Below the pieces are notes generated by a model. It saw nothing but the letters and a program-made list of their open reading frames with translations. It was not told where the DNA came from and searched no databases. This document shows positions 11,169 through 22,448 of a stretch of 64,000 bases of DNA, one piece after another. The DNA comes from Mesorhabditis belari (lineage: Eukaryota > Nematoda > Chromadorea > Rhabditida > Rhabditidae). Positions within the stretch are counted from its first letter, which is position 1. Each line of letters opens with the position of its first letter. Location of the stretch: contig CAUEEP010000926.1 of NCBI GenBank assembly GCA_958450365.1, positions 1,597,501-1,661,500 of the forward strand. Direction: 5' to 3'. The translations under genes and the position numbers were made by a program.

Positions 11169-11340
11169 CCAAGGACAATATCATTGAATGCGATCTTGAT
11201 TTCCATTTGCTAACAATCTTGTAAACAATCTTTAGCTTGTGTAACAAGTTGTTTATGCTTGTTTTTAAATAACTTTTTTGCTAAATAACTCTTTTCTATA
11301 AAATGTATTTGCAAAGAATTTTTACATTAAAGGATCGAGA

Positions 11341-14006
11341 ATGGTGCGTCCATTGGAGGGTCAGATAGCTCTGGTGACTGGAGCGAGTCGAGGGATTGGA
11401 AGGGGTTCGTGAGTGGGGAAATTAAAGGCAAATAGCATTTAATGCAAAATTTCATCATCAAATTCAAGTGGTTGAACTGGTTGAAGCATTTTAGGCATTG
11501 CTCTTCAACTGGGCCAGGCTGGAGCCACCGTTTACATCACTGGCAGAGAACCGTCGAAAAGTGATAACATTTATGAGACAAGTCTGCCAGCTCTTGATCA
11601 AACGGCAAAGGGTAACTTTTTAAGATAATTTATAAAATCATAATCTTAATCTTCACCTCAAAATCTAGATATCCAAGACCGCGATGGGAAAGCGGTGATC
11701 GTTTATTGTGATCATGGAAAAGATGAAGATGTGAAGAGGTTGGAAATGGCTCTCAGCTATGCACTCAACTGAGCTATGCACTCAACTGAGCTATGCACTC
11801 AACTGAGCTATGCACTCAACTGAGCTATGCACTCAACTGAGCTATGCACTCAACTGAGCTATGCACTCAACTGAGCTATGCACTCAACTGAGCTATGCAC
11901 TCAACTGAGCTATGCCGTTTTTAGACTCTTTGAACAAATCGAAACGGAAACAAATGGTCGCTTGGACATTCTAGTCAACAACGCGTATTCGGCTATTAAA
12001 GTGAGTTATTTGTCAGCTACTTTTTTTTCAATCTTTTACATTTACAGGATTTCCGCTCGGCTGGTGGTGCCGCCTTTTTCGATTTAGAGCCAAATTTCTG
12101 GGATTCGGTAAACAATGTCGGCCTTCGGAACAACTACATTTGCGGTGTGTACGCGGCGAAAATGATGGTGAAGAGGAAGTGAGTGTTGGCCGAACATAGA
12201 CCTTCAAAACTTATCAAACAAATCAGATCTGGCCTCATCGTGAACATCTCATCAGCGGGCGGGCTTCAATACGTTTTCAATGTGGCTTATGGGGTCGGAA
12301 AGTGCGCTGTGGGTTTTATAACTTGCAAACTATCTCCACTTCTTCTCAAAAGCCATAAGAACAATGTTTTCAAGCAATGTGAACCACCAGCAATGTCAAA
12401 TTCCAGGTTGACCGAATGTCAGCCGATATGGCTGTGGAGTTGAAGCCACACAACATTGCTTGTGTCACTCTTTGGCCCGGAACTGTCAAGTGAGTAAAGA
12501 GAATTGAAATGGCTCAAATTATGCAGAAAAAACCAAAGTTTCTTGTTACTAACAATTTACTGTTACTGTATATAACAATAACTTACTATTAAACCTTTTT
12601 TGAATATCTTTTTTGAATACCTTTTTTTAAATATCCACCTTTAGAACAGAAATGGCTCAAATTATGCAGAAAAATGATGAAATCGGACAAGTGCTCAAGA
12701 TTGATAAGGTTAAATCTATCATCGATTTCACTCAAATGCTGCTTTCAGGAACTTGCTGATAAACAAGTGGAAGGAGCTGAATCAGTCGAATTCTCCGGAA
12801 AAGCAATTGTAGCTTTGGCCAGTGATTCAAAGGTTTTCAAGAAATCTTTCTCTTTTTCATTGTTCAAATTCTAGTTGATGAAGAAAACGGGAAAAATTCT
12901 GCTCACCTACGATATTGCCAAAGAGTATAAATTTAAGGATATTGATGGTATGGAAGGAAAAAAACTGTTTATGATGCCATAAGAACCATAAGAATGCCGA
13001 AGAATGCCATAAGGACATTGCCATAAGAAATGCCAATGCCATAAGAACAATGCCAATGCCATAAGAACAATGCCAATGCCATAAGAACAATGCCAATGCC
13101 ATAAGAACAATGCCAATGCCAATGCCATAAGAACAATGCTGACTTTCCAGGTAAAATGCCCGGCGATATGAGACAAATGAAAACAGCGTTGGAGTTTCTC
13201 GGATGGAAACGATTGGTGAGTGAAAGATAGGGGCAGAGCTGGTTCTAGACCACTTTTCCAGCCTAAGATACTGGTATTTGTCCTTGCTTGGCCCTAGAAT
13301 TATACAGTGGTGGAAAAAAAGTATTGGCTGTTCTCCAGACTCTTTTTACTTACAATCGGGGGCCCAAAACTATTTTCCACCACTATACTATAGCATTTTC
13401 AAATGTTTTTAAAATGAACGATTTAGCTTTTCGATATCCTTTGAACTAAAAGTTTTATGATCGAAAAACTTTATTTGAGCATGATTTTTAAAAAACATTT
13501 ATATTAAAAATGAATGGATTCCATTGAAAACGGTTCCAATTATTATATAATGGCATTTGATCGTTTATTAATTATTTATCAATTTTTTTTGTGGCGGAAA
13601 TGAAAGGCTACTGATACTGAAAGGCAATACGGTTCCAATACGGTTCCAATACGGTTCTTTTTTTGATCTAATACGGTTCCAATACGGTTCCTTTTTGGTC
13701 CAATACGGTTCCAATACGGCTCCAATACGGTTCCAATACGGTTCCAATACGGTCCCAATACGGTTCCCATACGGTTCTTTTTTTGATCTAATACGGTTCC
13801 AATACGGTTCCAATACGGTTCCAATACGGTTCCAATACGGTTCTTTTTTTGATCTAATACGGTTCCAATACGGTTCCCATACGGTTCTTTTTTTGATCTA
13901 ATACGGATCTAAAATATTTATATTTATCTTCCAGGCTTCATGGACTCCCGGCTGTTTGAGGGTTCCACTCATCGGTTTACACATGGCTAGCTATAAATTC
14001 TTGTAA
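11341..14006 (+). CDS. Short-chain dehydrogenase/reductase, DHRS1 type
   Basis: Twelve exons: 11341-11404, 11495-11611, 11669-11738, 11925-12000, 12048-12178, 12227-12308, 12407-12489, 12645-12708, 12749-12832, 12875-12947, 13151-13215 and 13935-14006 (TAA), giving 326 residues. The Rossmann signature TGASRGIG is at residues 13-20, followed by 'GRGIALQLGQAGATVYITGR'. The active-site serine lies in 'VNISSAGG' (about 161-162), and the YxxxK pair is Tyr174/Lys178 in 'AYGVGK'. 'LQYVFNVAYGVGK', 'CVTLWPG' and the C-terminal block ending in 'LRVPLIGLHMASYKFL' match DHRS1 over its full length rather than generic SDRs. It is an NAD(P)H-dependent carbonyl/steroid-type reductase; the worm substrate is unknown. 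Introns 3, 10 and 11 carry minisatellites, and intron 7 carries a copy of the start of exon 8. The gene is divergent with ECH1. Confidence 0.94.
11755..11913. repeat. 17-bp minisatellite in intron 3
   Basis: About nine near-identical units of GAGCTATGCACTCAACT. The array runs to within about a dozen bases of the exon 4 acceptor at 11924. Confidence 0.95.
12967..13140. repeat. AAGAACAATGCCAATGCCAT minisatellite in intron 10
   Basis: Degenerate and then regular 18-20-bp units, made of CATAAGAACAATGCCAATGC blocks, fill most of the intron before the GACTTTCCAG acceptor of exon 11. The translated ORFs on the minus strand are by-products of the repeat. Confidence 0.92.
13303..13386. mobile_element. 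Very short MITE (84 bp)
   Basis: Terminal inverted repeats of about 20 bp beginning TACAGTGGTGGAAAA, with TA at both ends, lie in intron 11 of the DHRS1-type gene. The size and ends fit a Tc1/mariner-type miniature element. Confidence 0.75.
13622..13907. repeat. 11-bp minisatellite with higher-order unit, intron 11
   Basis: The basic unit CCAATACGGTT is repeated about 20 times and is interrupted four times by CTTTTTTTGATCTAATACGG-type spacers, one with a variant sequence. This gives a higher-order structure. The long open frames in three reading frames come only from the repeat. Confidence 0.95.
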
Positions 14007-14010
14007 ATTC

Positions 14011-14016
14011 AATAAA
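14011..14016 (+). terminator. Polyadenylation signal of the DHRS1-type gene
   Basis: AATAAA begins 4 nt after the TAA stop. The 3' UTR is therefore probably very short. Confidence 0.65.
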
Positions 14017-15380
14017 TGAATTCAACTTTTATTTTTGCCATCTTTCGAATCGTTGTTTTGAGCTATTCAGCCACATTTTAACGTCATTTTCAAGCCAACA
14101 AAACTCTCTTTCTCCGGGTTACAAGCAAAAAAAATAATTGAAATCCGATGATTAACAACACCACAACAAAAATGAATCTTAAGAACACCAACAAAAGCAC
14201 CGGTTTTGTCGATTATTACCGTAAATTTACTTGGTGAACAGAGCATTTCCATTTCCCTTTCAACTCACAATTTGTCCAAAATTTCGTTCAATAGCCAGCG
14301 ATGATTGCTAAGAAATCTCTCACAAAAAGTCTCGAAAATTGATTCATGACTTTTCCTTTCATGAATCGAACCCATAAAAGCTGAGAAAATGACAAAAAAT
14401 TGTGGGAATTGTTGAGCGAAAATGAAAACTCGTGTTTTCTGCATTTCGATTCTGTTTTTGAGTTTCAAATTATTAATGCAAAGCTTGCCTTGGTGGAACC
14501 TTCAAAGTGGAAAAAAGTTTTCCCGGTCAGTAATTTGCCATTCCCCGTCCCTTTTTGGCTCTTTCTGGGAACACCTATCTATCGGGAACCTGAGCCAGAA
14601 AGCGAGCGATTACGCCGCCACACAAAGAACACCAGTACAAGGGGTTTTTGCTTTTGCTTTGTAGATATTCAGCTGTGAATTTGTAACCTGGGGTTTTCGG
14701 GGTCGGGCAATCGATTTCAGCTATTCATTTTAGTCACAAAAGGCATATATGACCTTGATCGACTGAATCCAGTTGATCGCTGAGGTTGTGACTGATACTG
14801 ATGATATCTCAGACTCAACTACTTCATTTCCTATTTTTACCCGGATCATTTGAGATCATTTCCCTTTTTCCCCTTTTCTCAGGAACAAATCCGATGATCC
14901 AATAACTCGTTTTTTCCAAAACGATCACCTCGCGCAAAGTTTTATCCATGACAGGCGTGATTTCTTCTTTTCTCTCGGAAAAGAGATCCCGGAAAAAGGA
15001 GAGGCCGGTTTTTTTTTGTTCATGTGAATGTTTTGAGAGAGGCGAATCGAATCACATTCAATTCCTATTGTTCTATTGCCAAATTTCACACTGAGATCAA
15101 TCTTATCAATCTTATCAATCTGAACACATTGATAAAATAGATCTTTTTATAAATTTTTTCTTATTTGAAAGTTTAATCTAATAAATTGAATTGATTTCTT
15201 GTAAATTCTACTTTCTAAACTCTTTTGATCAAGTTTTATTTAAAAATCAAGAGCTTTTTTTGGTAAAAACTCATTTTCTTCTTTTATAAACTAGATTAGT
15301 TTTATTTTTCTTAATTAATTTCATTTAAACTTTATATTGATTTAGGGATACTTTCGTATTAATCTTTTGTAGACTGTAGA
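14017..15380. other. Intergenic stretch with a dispersed repeat
   Basis: No gene is supported. A segment at 14594-14731 (from GCCAGAAAGCGAGCGATTAC onward) recurs at 22808-22946 and 23728-23886, so a moderately repeated element is present. The rest is AT-rich with no visible order. Confidence 0.6.
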
Positions 15381-15398
15381 CTGTAGACTTTGGGACTT

Positions 15399-15577
15399 TT
15401 GTGAGCTTTGTGAGCTTTGTGAGCTTTGTGAGCTTTGTGAGCTTTGTGAGCTTTGGGAGCTTTGTGAGCTTTGTGAGCTTTGTGAGCTTTGTGAGCTTTG
15501 TGAGCTTTGGGAGCTTTGTGAGCTTTGTGAGCTTTGTGAGCTTTGTGAGCTTTGTGAGCTTTGTGAGCTTTGTGAGC
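15399..15577. repeat. 10-bp minisatellite (TGTGAGCTTT)
   Basis: About 18 units with an occasional GGGAGCTTT variant. Because three units make 30 nt, it stays open as a Ser-Phe-Val repeat. It has no other coding sign. Confidence 0.95.
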
Positions 15578-15635
15578 CTTTTGAGATTGTTTACATGCTT
15601 GTTACATATATAGTATACCTATATATGCTATATAA

Positions 15636-16149
15636 TAGGTTGATGCATAAGTCTTTTCGTTCCTTTTCGTCTGCCGTTTCAAGCCAACAAAAGAACCAAA
15701 AAAAAAAAGGTGGGGGATCCAAAAAAAAAAAAAAAAATATTCACAAAAAAAAAAAAAAAAAGGGGAATATTTAATGCCTGGATTTTCTTGAGAGTATGAA
15801 GTCGGGTAGTCAAAAAGGGCTAACTCGATGATGCGGTTTAGACACCTTAGCTAAAGAAAACCTATCTTCGTGTCAATAGATAAAAGATAGAGAAAAAAAC
15901 GTTTGATATTTCGCCAAAATTTCAGAGAAATTCATTCAGCCAATTTTTCCGTAGAGTTTTTTATAGATTTTTACGAAAAAGGCGTTTTTCACTCTCGAAT
16001 TTGCTTGAAAGTCAACCGAAATTCATTTAAAAAGATGCAAATTGAACAAAAAAACACTTTTTTTATAGAGCAAACTATAGATTAATTCGTGAATTTGTTA
16101 CTTTTTAACGGAAGTACGAAAAAAACGAAAAGACTTATGCATCAACCTA
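15636..16149. mobile_element. Mariner-type MITE, family B, copy 1
   Basis: Ends read AGGTTGATGCATAAGTCTTT and its inverse, close to mariner terminal repeats. It is homologous along its length to 46302-46824. In this copy a segment near 15690-15763 is replaced by A-runs and G-runs that the second copy does not have. No transposase is encoded. Confidence 0.85.
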
Positions 16150-16206
16150 ATATTTAGATAAACAGAAAACTGTTCTAGCACTGGGAAATTGTTTATTTGT
16201 TGATTA

Positions 16207-16693
16207 TATTGGGTTGGGGAGAATGGGTCGGCGCCGAAAATCAAAAAAATGTCTAAAACTTCTATTCGACCGTCAAATAATATGCGTTTGATATGAGAGA
16301 ATGGTTAACTAATTCTCTACAAAATGACATTTAAAGAAAATTCAAACAGGCCTCCGCTCAAGAAAAGCCATTTTCACAAAAACTCAAACTGTGATCAGAA
16401 AACATGGGGGACTTCCTGCAAATTGAACTAAGTAATTGAATGTGCTCTATCTTTTTATAACACCAAAGAGGTTTACGTGAAAGAAACTGTTCAAATGATG
16501 AGTCGGACTCTTTGCCATTTTAACCAGCTGCATTTGGAAGTTCATAAACTCCACGAAAGAAAAGCTTTGTGGAATCTCTCAAAAGTCATTTTGTAGAGAA
16601 ATAGTGGATCCTTTTGAGAAACCAAACGTATGTTTAAAGAAGGCTTTAGTGGAAAGCCTTTAAAGTTGGCGACTCATTCTCCCCAACCCAATA
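16207..16693. mobile_element. MITE, family C (TTGGGTTGGGGAGAATG ends)
   Basis: Inverted terminal repeats TTGGGTTGGGGAGAATG and their inverse are flanked by TA. A related truncated copy runs from 26819 to about 27355 in an intron of the second phosphatase. It is non-coding. Confidence 0.85.
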
Positions 16694-16743
16694 TTAGAGA
16701 TATTAGCTTGATTAAATAGATAGACATACTAGATATTAAATGT

Positions 16744-17459
16744 TTACCATATTCTCTCTAATAGTAGTACTATTTTTTGAACCCCCTCCTGGACCGCAAT
16801 ACTATTAGAGAGTGCACTACTATTAAAGAGTTTTATCATTTACCAAAGTAAGACAGATATAAGAATTGTTCCAAAAATTCTTGCAATTCTTTCACGTACT
16901 CCTTTGGCTTCTTTTGACATACAGTTGTGGGTCGGCGAGTTGACAATTTGTGTCTTGACAAACAACAAAAAGATGTTTTTGCACTTTGCAATAATTAGAA
17001 TAAGCCACAAACACATAAAACAACAAAAACACGATTTAAATAATAGCACTTTATGCACAACATAAATTAAAGAAATCATAGAGAAATGCACAGTGATACT
17101 TAACTACATACATATGAAATCAATAAGCCAAACTCGGCAAACCACAGATCTAAAGCATTTGAGCGAAAAAACGCTTAAATTAGCAACAAACGGCCTAAAC
17201 ACTCGATTATCTTGCAATTTTTGCTAACTTTTTCATGTGAAGAATAGCTAATAAATGAATAAAAAAAAAGCCTCACTTTTGCTTGCTTGAATAGCTTTAG
17301 AATGTCACATAAACATAAAGATATTCAGTCGAAAAGGTTTAGATGAAAAAGAAGCATTAGAAATTCAAATTTTCGAGGGTGCACTACTATTTTTTTAACC
17401 CCCTCTCGGACCGCAATACTAATATTATAGAGTGCACTACTATTAGAGAGAATACGGTA
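16744..17459. mobile_element. MITE, family D (TACCGTATTCTCTCTAATAG ends)
   Basis: The outer ends TACCATATTCTCTCTAATAG and the inverse of TACCGTATTCTCTCTAATAG face each other, with extra internal copies of the terminal motif (GTGCACTACTATTA) near 16815 and 17380. A shorter relative is at 52729-52976. An 83-codon ORF inside has no recognisable domain. Confidence 0.8.
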
Positions 17460-18105
17460 TATTAGATGAAAAGAAGACATTCGAAAATTGTTTATTAACT
17501 AGATTTCCATTGTTTAATGGCTGCGCAAAGATACGAGTGATTCAAATTAGCATTTATCTTTTAAAGTTTCCGAGAGAGGCCCCAAAAAATACAATCAAAT
17601 CAAATCAAATCAAATCTAAATTATAAACAAATCTAATTATAAACGCAATAGTTAATAGCTAATAAGCATCAAATTTGACTCTTTTGTCATTGAAAAAATG
17701 TCAATCTGACGACTTTTTGAAATATGAGTTTTGCCAGAGTTTTCCATTCTTTTTTTTTTTTTATAATTTATGTCACTCTTGTCACAGATTCGTTCCACAC
17801 TATAAATTTTGGATCGACGATTCGACGAGGAAGTCTTTTAAGACTTTCAAAATGAATTTTATTTATTTATCTTTTTTATTGGAACTTTTTCATCATTTCA
17901 TTTCAATCTGTTTACAATTTCATTTTTTTCATTTTTCTTTTAACTTTATATTCTTTGCAAAAATACGATTTCCAATGTGGAAATACGGCTATTTTCAGCT
18001 CGGATTTTCCTTTTTTTGAACCGATTCTTAATCATTTTCTCCCCCGAAAAGTGTTATTTCCTCAATCTTTTGCCAAAAATTGTTACAAAATGCGAATATT
18101 TTTCA
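17460..18105. other. Upstream region of phosphatase 1
   Basis: AT-rich DNA with a short (CAAAT)n tract at about 17596-17617 and long T-runs. It ends in a TTTTTCAG acceptor at 18106, 24 nt before the start codon. This is compatible with trans-splicing or a 5'-UTR intron. Confidence 0.45.
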
Positions 18106-18130
18106 GAAAGCCTTTGATCCCATCGAACTG

Positions 18131-21100
18131 ATGCGGAATCTTTCCTTTTTCATTCTTGGTTTAACTTGGATCTTTGTGGCTGCGAATCCGATTCGACCAA
18201 CGAAATTAGGGAATGACGATACGTTGCTGTTTGTGAATGCGGTTAGTTTTAAAACGAAAAATGACAAAGAAACTTTGGAAATCAAATTGACCCATTTGAA
18301 TAGAAATACATAAAGCTTTGAACTAGGCAGCGATGCTTTCAACTAGGCAGCGATGCTTTCAACTAGGCAGCGATGCTTTCAACTAGGCAGCGATGCTTTC
18401 AACTAGGCAGCGATACTTTCAACTAGGCAGCGATGCTACAACCTATGGCTAGGCCAGATCCCGAACAAAACCCAACTTTAGCTTCTGGCTTCTGGTGGAC
18501 CCAAGACTTTTTATGATAGTAAGCCAGGACAGACCAAAAGCCAGTTCTTGATTTATAGCTAAATTTTCCATACATATAAGTCAAAGTGAAAATCTTTGAT
18601 TCAGGCGTGGAGACACGGGAATCGAGCACCCGATGTCCTCTCGAATGGCTCACTCATCTCGTATTTCAAATATGGAACTGGTCAATTAACAGAGGTATAA
18701 AAATGAGATTTTATAGGAAATTTATAGGAAATGTTGAAATATTGACCTTGTTTAGGAGGGAATCGAGAACAGCTATCAGCTTGGACGACAATTGGCCATA
18801 CGATACATTAACACCGGTTTCCTGAATCGAACACTCAATGTTAAACAAGTTGGTGATAAAAAAAGGCTAATAAAAAAATTTAAAAGCTAGAAAAATAGAG
18901 GGAAATTTTAGGTGAAGCTGAGATCGGTGGCTTTCGAGAGATGTCTATCGACTGGTGGGTTTGGAAAAGAGTTGACAAAGAAATGAAGATTTTGTAAATG
19001 TTTTGCTCTAAAGTACTCGGTTGGAGCTACAAGACAGCTAACTAGACAAGAGCAATGAGTCACCGGAAAACATGGCTTTCAAAAAGCCAGATTCTCTGGT
19101 GAGCCATGGACCTAGCTAGTCTAGTCCTAGTCCTGGCTAGTCTAGTCCTAGTCCTGGCTAGTCTAGTCCTAGTCCTGGCTAGTCATCTACTATATATAAA
19201 AGAGCCGTCTGTCTCTATGTCTGTCTGTCTCTCTGTCTGTCTGTCTGTCTGTCTAGTTTAATGCTATGAAATTCCGATCTACGGAATCAATTAGAAGTTA
19301 GCTTAGACTCATTTCTTCAATTTCAGCCGTAGCTGTCGGACAAGGAATGTTCAGCGACATAAAGCGCTCGATTCCCCTTCCGATTCCCGTTTTCACCGAG
19401 GAATTCTCACGAGATTCGGTTAAACATTAAAAAAATTAATAGAATTTAAAGAATATTCAAGCATTGACTCTTATTTTCTTATTTCAGATGATGGCTCCGA
19501 GTTGGTACACTTGTGCGCGCAATGTCGAAATCCAAAAGGCTCACTGCGCTAATTATACTCTTTACAAAAAGGTTTCTTTTGTAAAAATCTAATAGAACTA
19601 ATAGAAGTGAATATTTGAAAGTAATATTTAGTTTAGTACAACTTTAGTACAACGAATTCATCGCTGAAGCGTTTTTCTGTCTCGGTTGGGACAAGAAATC
19701 GAAATTTTTCCACACAAGAGACGACGCGAAAATGGTTGAAGGAATAGTGAACGAGGTGGGGTGATACGTACCGTAAATACTGTAATTGGACCTCACCCCC
19801 ATAATGACGGTGCGGAGTGTTGCGTAGTCTAGCTTTGAACGAGTTTTTCTCGACACTGGTTTAAGCTAGAATGCTCGCTTGGGTATCAAAAAATCGCTGA
19901 GATTCAGGGCTATTTTTTGATACCAAAGATAATGACGGTGCGGAGTGTTGCGTAGTCTAGCTTTGGACGCGTTTTTCTCGAGACTGGTTTATGCTAGAAT
20001 CCTCGCTTAGGTATCAAAAAATAGCCCTGAATTTCAGCTATTTTTTTCATACCAAAGACGCTATTTTTGTAAGTACGGGCGCTTTGAAAAAAATGAAATA
20101 CTAAAAAACTTTTGCGACTACGCGACTGTACGAGGGCGGTGGGGTACTATTACAGTATTTACGGTAGTTAAACTTTCAGTTGAATATCTAAATTATCTTA
20201 TGTTTTAAGTTTTAAGTAGTCTATTCATTTTTCGAGAATTTTAGTACTTGGCTCAAGTGGAGAGTCGACCGCCTGAAGTGGTCGAGGAGGCGAGGAGAAT
20301 ATATCAAGATGTGAGTTAGTCTAAAACTTTCGAAAGCTTTGCAAAAGTTTTGAAGTAAAAGGAAAACAAATAACGGTCATGGTTGATTAACTGAAATTTC
20401 TACGATTGAAAGTCTTGAAAGTCGACTGAAAGTCTTGATTTAAACTAGAGTTAAGACAAGAACTTTTTCGTCAACTGGCTAAGTATCAGATACTTTTACA
20501 TTAGAAAATCTTATCTAACAAATATTTGTTTAGATTCAATCCTATCAAACTGGCTTCTACCCACATAGTGAAGTCGAGCTGGCCAAATTGCATGGAGGAC
20601 AGTTGCTGGGAGGTCAGCTAATATGGAGAGGGATTTTGAAATAAACAGACTATTTCGCTAAGTTGAAATTATCGTTTAACTGCTGGAATTTGTGGGGAAA
20701 GATTATTCTAGATTCTAGATTACTGTTTACTAAATTTGATAATCCAAAAATCGTTTTATCAGAACTCGATCACCAAATTTCACCAAAGTTAGATTCTATT
20801 AGGTTAGCAAGAAAGTTCGTAGAAAAAGTTTGCACAGTGATTTCTCAAAAACCAACGCATCAAGCTATACAGACCATTCTAAAGCTTTTTAAAGTTAAAA
20901 GAATAAGTAGGCAGTGTTTTAAAGCACACCTGACTGGCACACTGGCTGGCACAGCTGGCAAAAATAGTCACAACTACTTAAATTTATTTTAATCAAAGCT
21001 GTTCTAAAAACTAAGACCCAAATGAAACAATGGTTAAGCTAAAATATGGTTTTAGGCTTGAGTTTGACTTAGATTCTCAAAGGAAATCAAGGTCAAACGA

Positions 21101-22448
21101 AAATTCAACGATTAGCTTGGCCAGAAAAGATCTTTCTTTTTCTAGGAAAATTTATGAAAATCTTTATTTAAATCTTTATTTAAATCTTTGTTTAAATCTT
21201 TGTTTAAATTCTAACAAACAAATCAATTTTATTTTCAGCAATGCTTGGAGATTTCAACTTCCACAAAGATTGCAATGAGACGAGTACAATGTTATGTCAG
21301 AAGAAATTTGCTGGCTACTCAACGGTTCGATTTTGAAAGTTCGATTGGATAAATGAACTCCTTAAAATCAAAAGCTTCAACTTCAAAATTTCAGCAAGAT
21401 TTCATTCTGGCAGCAATGCTCGAGTTGGTCGATTTGAAAGAGAAAATCCTCGGTATTCAATCTCCATTTTTCTCTTCAGCAATCATTATCGAGATGTGGA
21501 AAAGGCCATGCGGGGATCGATATATTAAAGTAACCATTTAAAGTAACCATTTAAAGTAACCAGAAAATAGATAAAAGTGAAATTTTCTATAGTTTAAGAG
21601 TTTCGAAAACGCGAGATAATTTCAGTTTTACTATCGTCATGGTCCGGGCGAACGCTCGAAAATGGTGGACTACACAAAAGATGTTCGCGGGTGTAAAGGA
21701 CAAGTCGAGTGTGACTTTGGTTAGTTTTTAAATATACACTACTGGGCAATTGCCAAAATCACTAAACTCGCCATAACTTTCTTCGGTTTTTTTCCGCTAT
21801 ATATCCGCAAAAATGAAACCCCAATCATTTCCGTTATACAAGCGTTATACATTCCGCCAAAAAATTGGAGTCAATCACTCAAGTCAACCACAAGTACAAC
21901 TTTCTGAATCGGATGCCCTGCCATTCACACGTAGACGATCGAGCGTCTATGGGGATTTGCCAAATGAAGAAACAAGAAGCATAGCATTTCGTCATTTCCG
22001 TCATTCAGACGTCATTTCCTATCGAGCTACACTACTGGACAATGAAATATGATATTTGAAAAAAGATCGTCACTTTCGCGCGTCTGTAACTCCCTTGTCT
22101 TTACCGTATTTCTAAATATTAATATTGCCATTGTGCAGCCCTTGAAAAGAGCTTTCAGAAAATGTATAACACTAATAGTTTAAACTCAAAGACAAGGGAG
22201 TTACAGACGCGCGAAAGTGACGATCGTTTTTCAAATATCATATTTCATTGTCCAGTAGTGTGTTAATGTCTTTAGCTTTTGACACTAGATTTCAAATGGC
22301 TTTAAAACATTAATTTCAAAATCTTTTAGATGATTTCGTGACGAATCTGAAACCTTTCTCTTCAACTTCTCGAGAAGAAGCTTGCTTATCAGAAAAGGAA
22401 CGTAAATTGAAGAATTGCAATTTAGAAAAAGGAGAAAAATGTCTATAA
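18131..22448 (+). CDS. Histidine acid phosphatase family protein, paralog 1 (secreted)
   Basis: Thirteen exons: 18131-18241, 18605-18694, 18756-18848, 18912-18954, 19327-19418, 19488-19571, 19648-19755, 20245-20310, 20534-20612, 21239-21324, 21395-21529, 21626-21719 and 22330-22448 (TAA), giving 399 residues. A hydrophobic N-terminal signal peptide (about 20 residues) is followed by the phosphohistidine motif 'WRHGNRAP' (RHGxRxP, nucleophile His about residue 41). The second conserved Arg lies in 'VKLRSVAFERCL'. 'SSAIIIEMWK' and 'FYYRHGPGE' are typical of the C-terminal half. At the site where acid phosphatases have His-Asp, this protein has Gln285-Asp286 ('GYSTQDFILAAML'). It is probably secreted or lysosomal. 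Introns hold minisatellites and MITEs. Its neighbour at 26281 is a tandem paralog with largely conserved intron positions. Confidence 0.9.
18317..18435. repeat. 20-bp minisatellite in intron 1 of phosphatase 1
   Basis: Six near-perfect units of AACTAGGCAGCGATGCTTTC. Confidence 0.95.
19114..19257. repeat. CTAGTCTAGTCCTAGTCCTGG minisatellite and TCTG microsatellite
   Basis: Three to four units of the 21-bp repeat (19114-19184) and a (TCTG)n tract (about 19205-19252) lie close together in intron 4 of phosphatase 1. Confidence 0.9.
19769..20166. mobile_element. MITE family A, composite form, in intron 7 of phosphatase 1
   Basis: The ends match the 2495-2762 family. Inside, the GATAATGACGGTGCGGAGTG segment and the following hairpin occur twice, making a tandem partial duplication. 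An inverted element of the same composite build lies in intron 3 of phosphatase 2 (27576-27993). Confidence 0.88.
20700..20872. repeat. Direct repeat in intron 9 of phosphatase 1 (partner 22628-22803)
   Basis: About 175 bp, including TTAGGTTAGCAAGAAAGTTC, recur just downstream of the gene at 22628-22803. Another fragment beginning TTAGGTTGGAAAGAAAG is at 22548. The TTAGGTTG-like ends suggest mariner-type non-autonomous elements. Confidence 0.8.
21733..22262. mobile_element. Foldback MITE (family E) and adjoining element in intron 12
   Basis: Positions 22028-22262 form a hairpin with about 75-bp arms starting ACACTACTGGACAATG; the same element is at 42177-42411. Positions 21733-22027 begin with a related ACACTACTGGGCAAT end and are internally unrelated, so the intron may hold two insertions or one larger element with a copied end. 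Confidence 0.8.

Noticed and set aside
13568..13901. Overlapping ORFs with EPYWNRIG-like repeats on both strands
   Set aside because: Products of the 11-bp intronic minisatellite; the strand and frame are arbitrary.
15401..15613. 70-codon Ser-Phe-Val repeat ORF
   Set aside because: It is a translation of a 10-bp minisatellite; no other coding evidence.
21813..22052. 79-codon ORF in intron 12 of phosphatase 1
   Set aside because: It lies inside the MITE region, and its end runs into the family E terminal repeat; no domain is seen.
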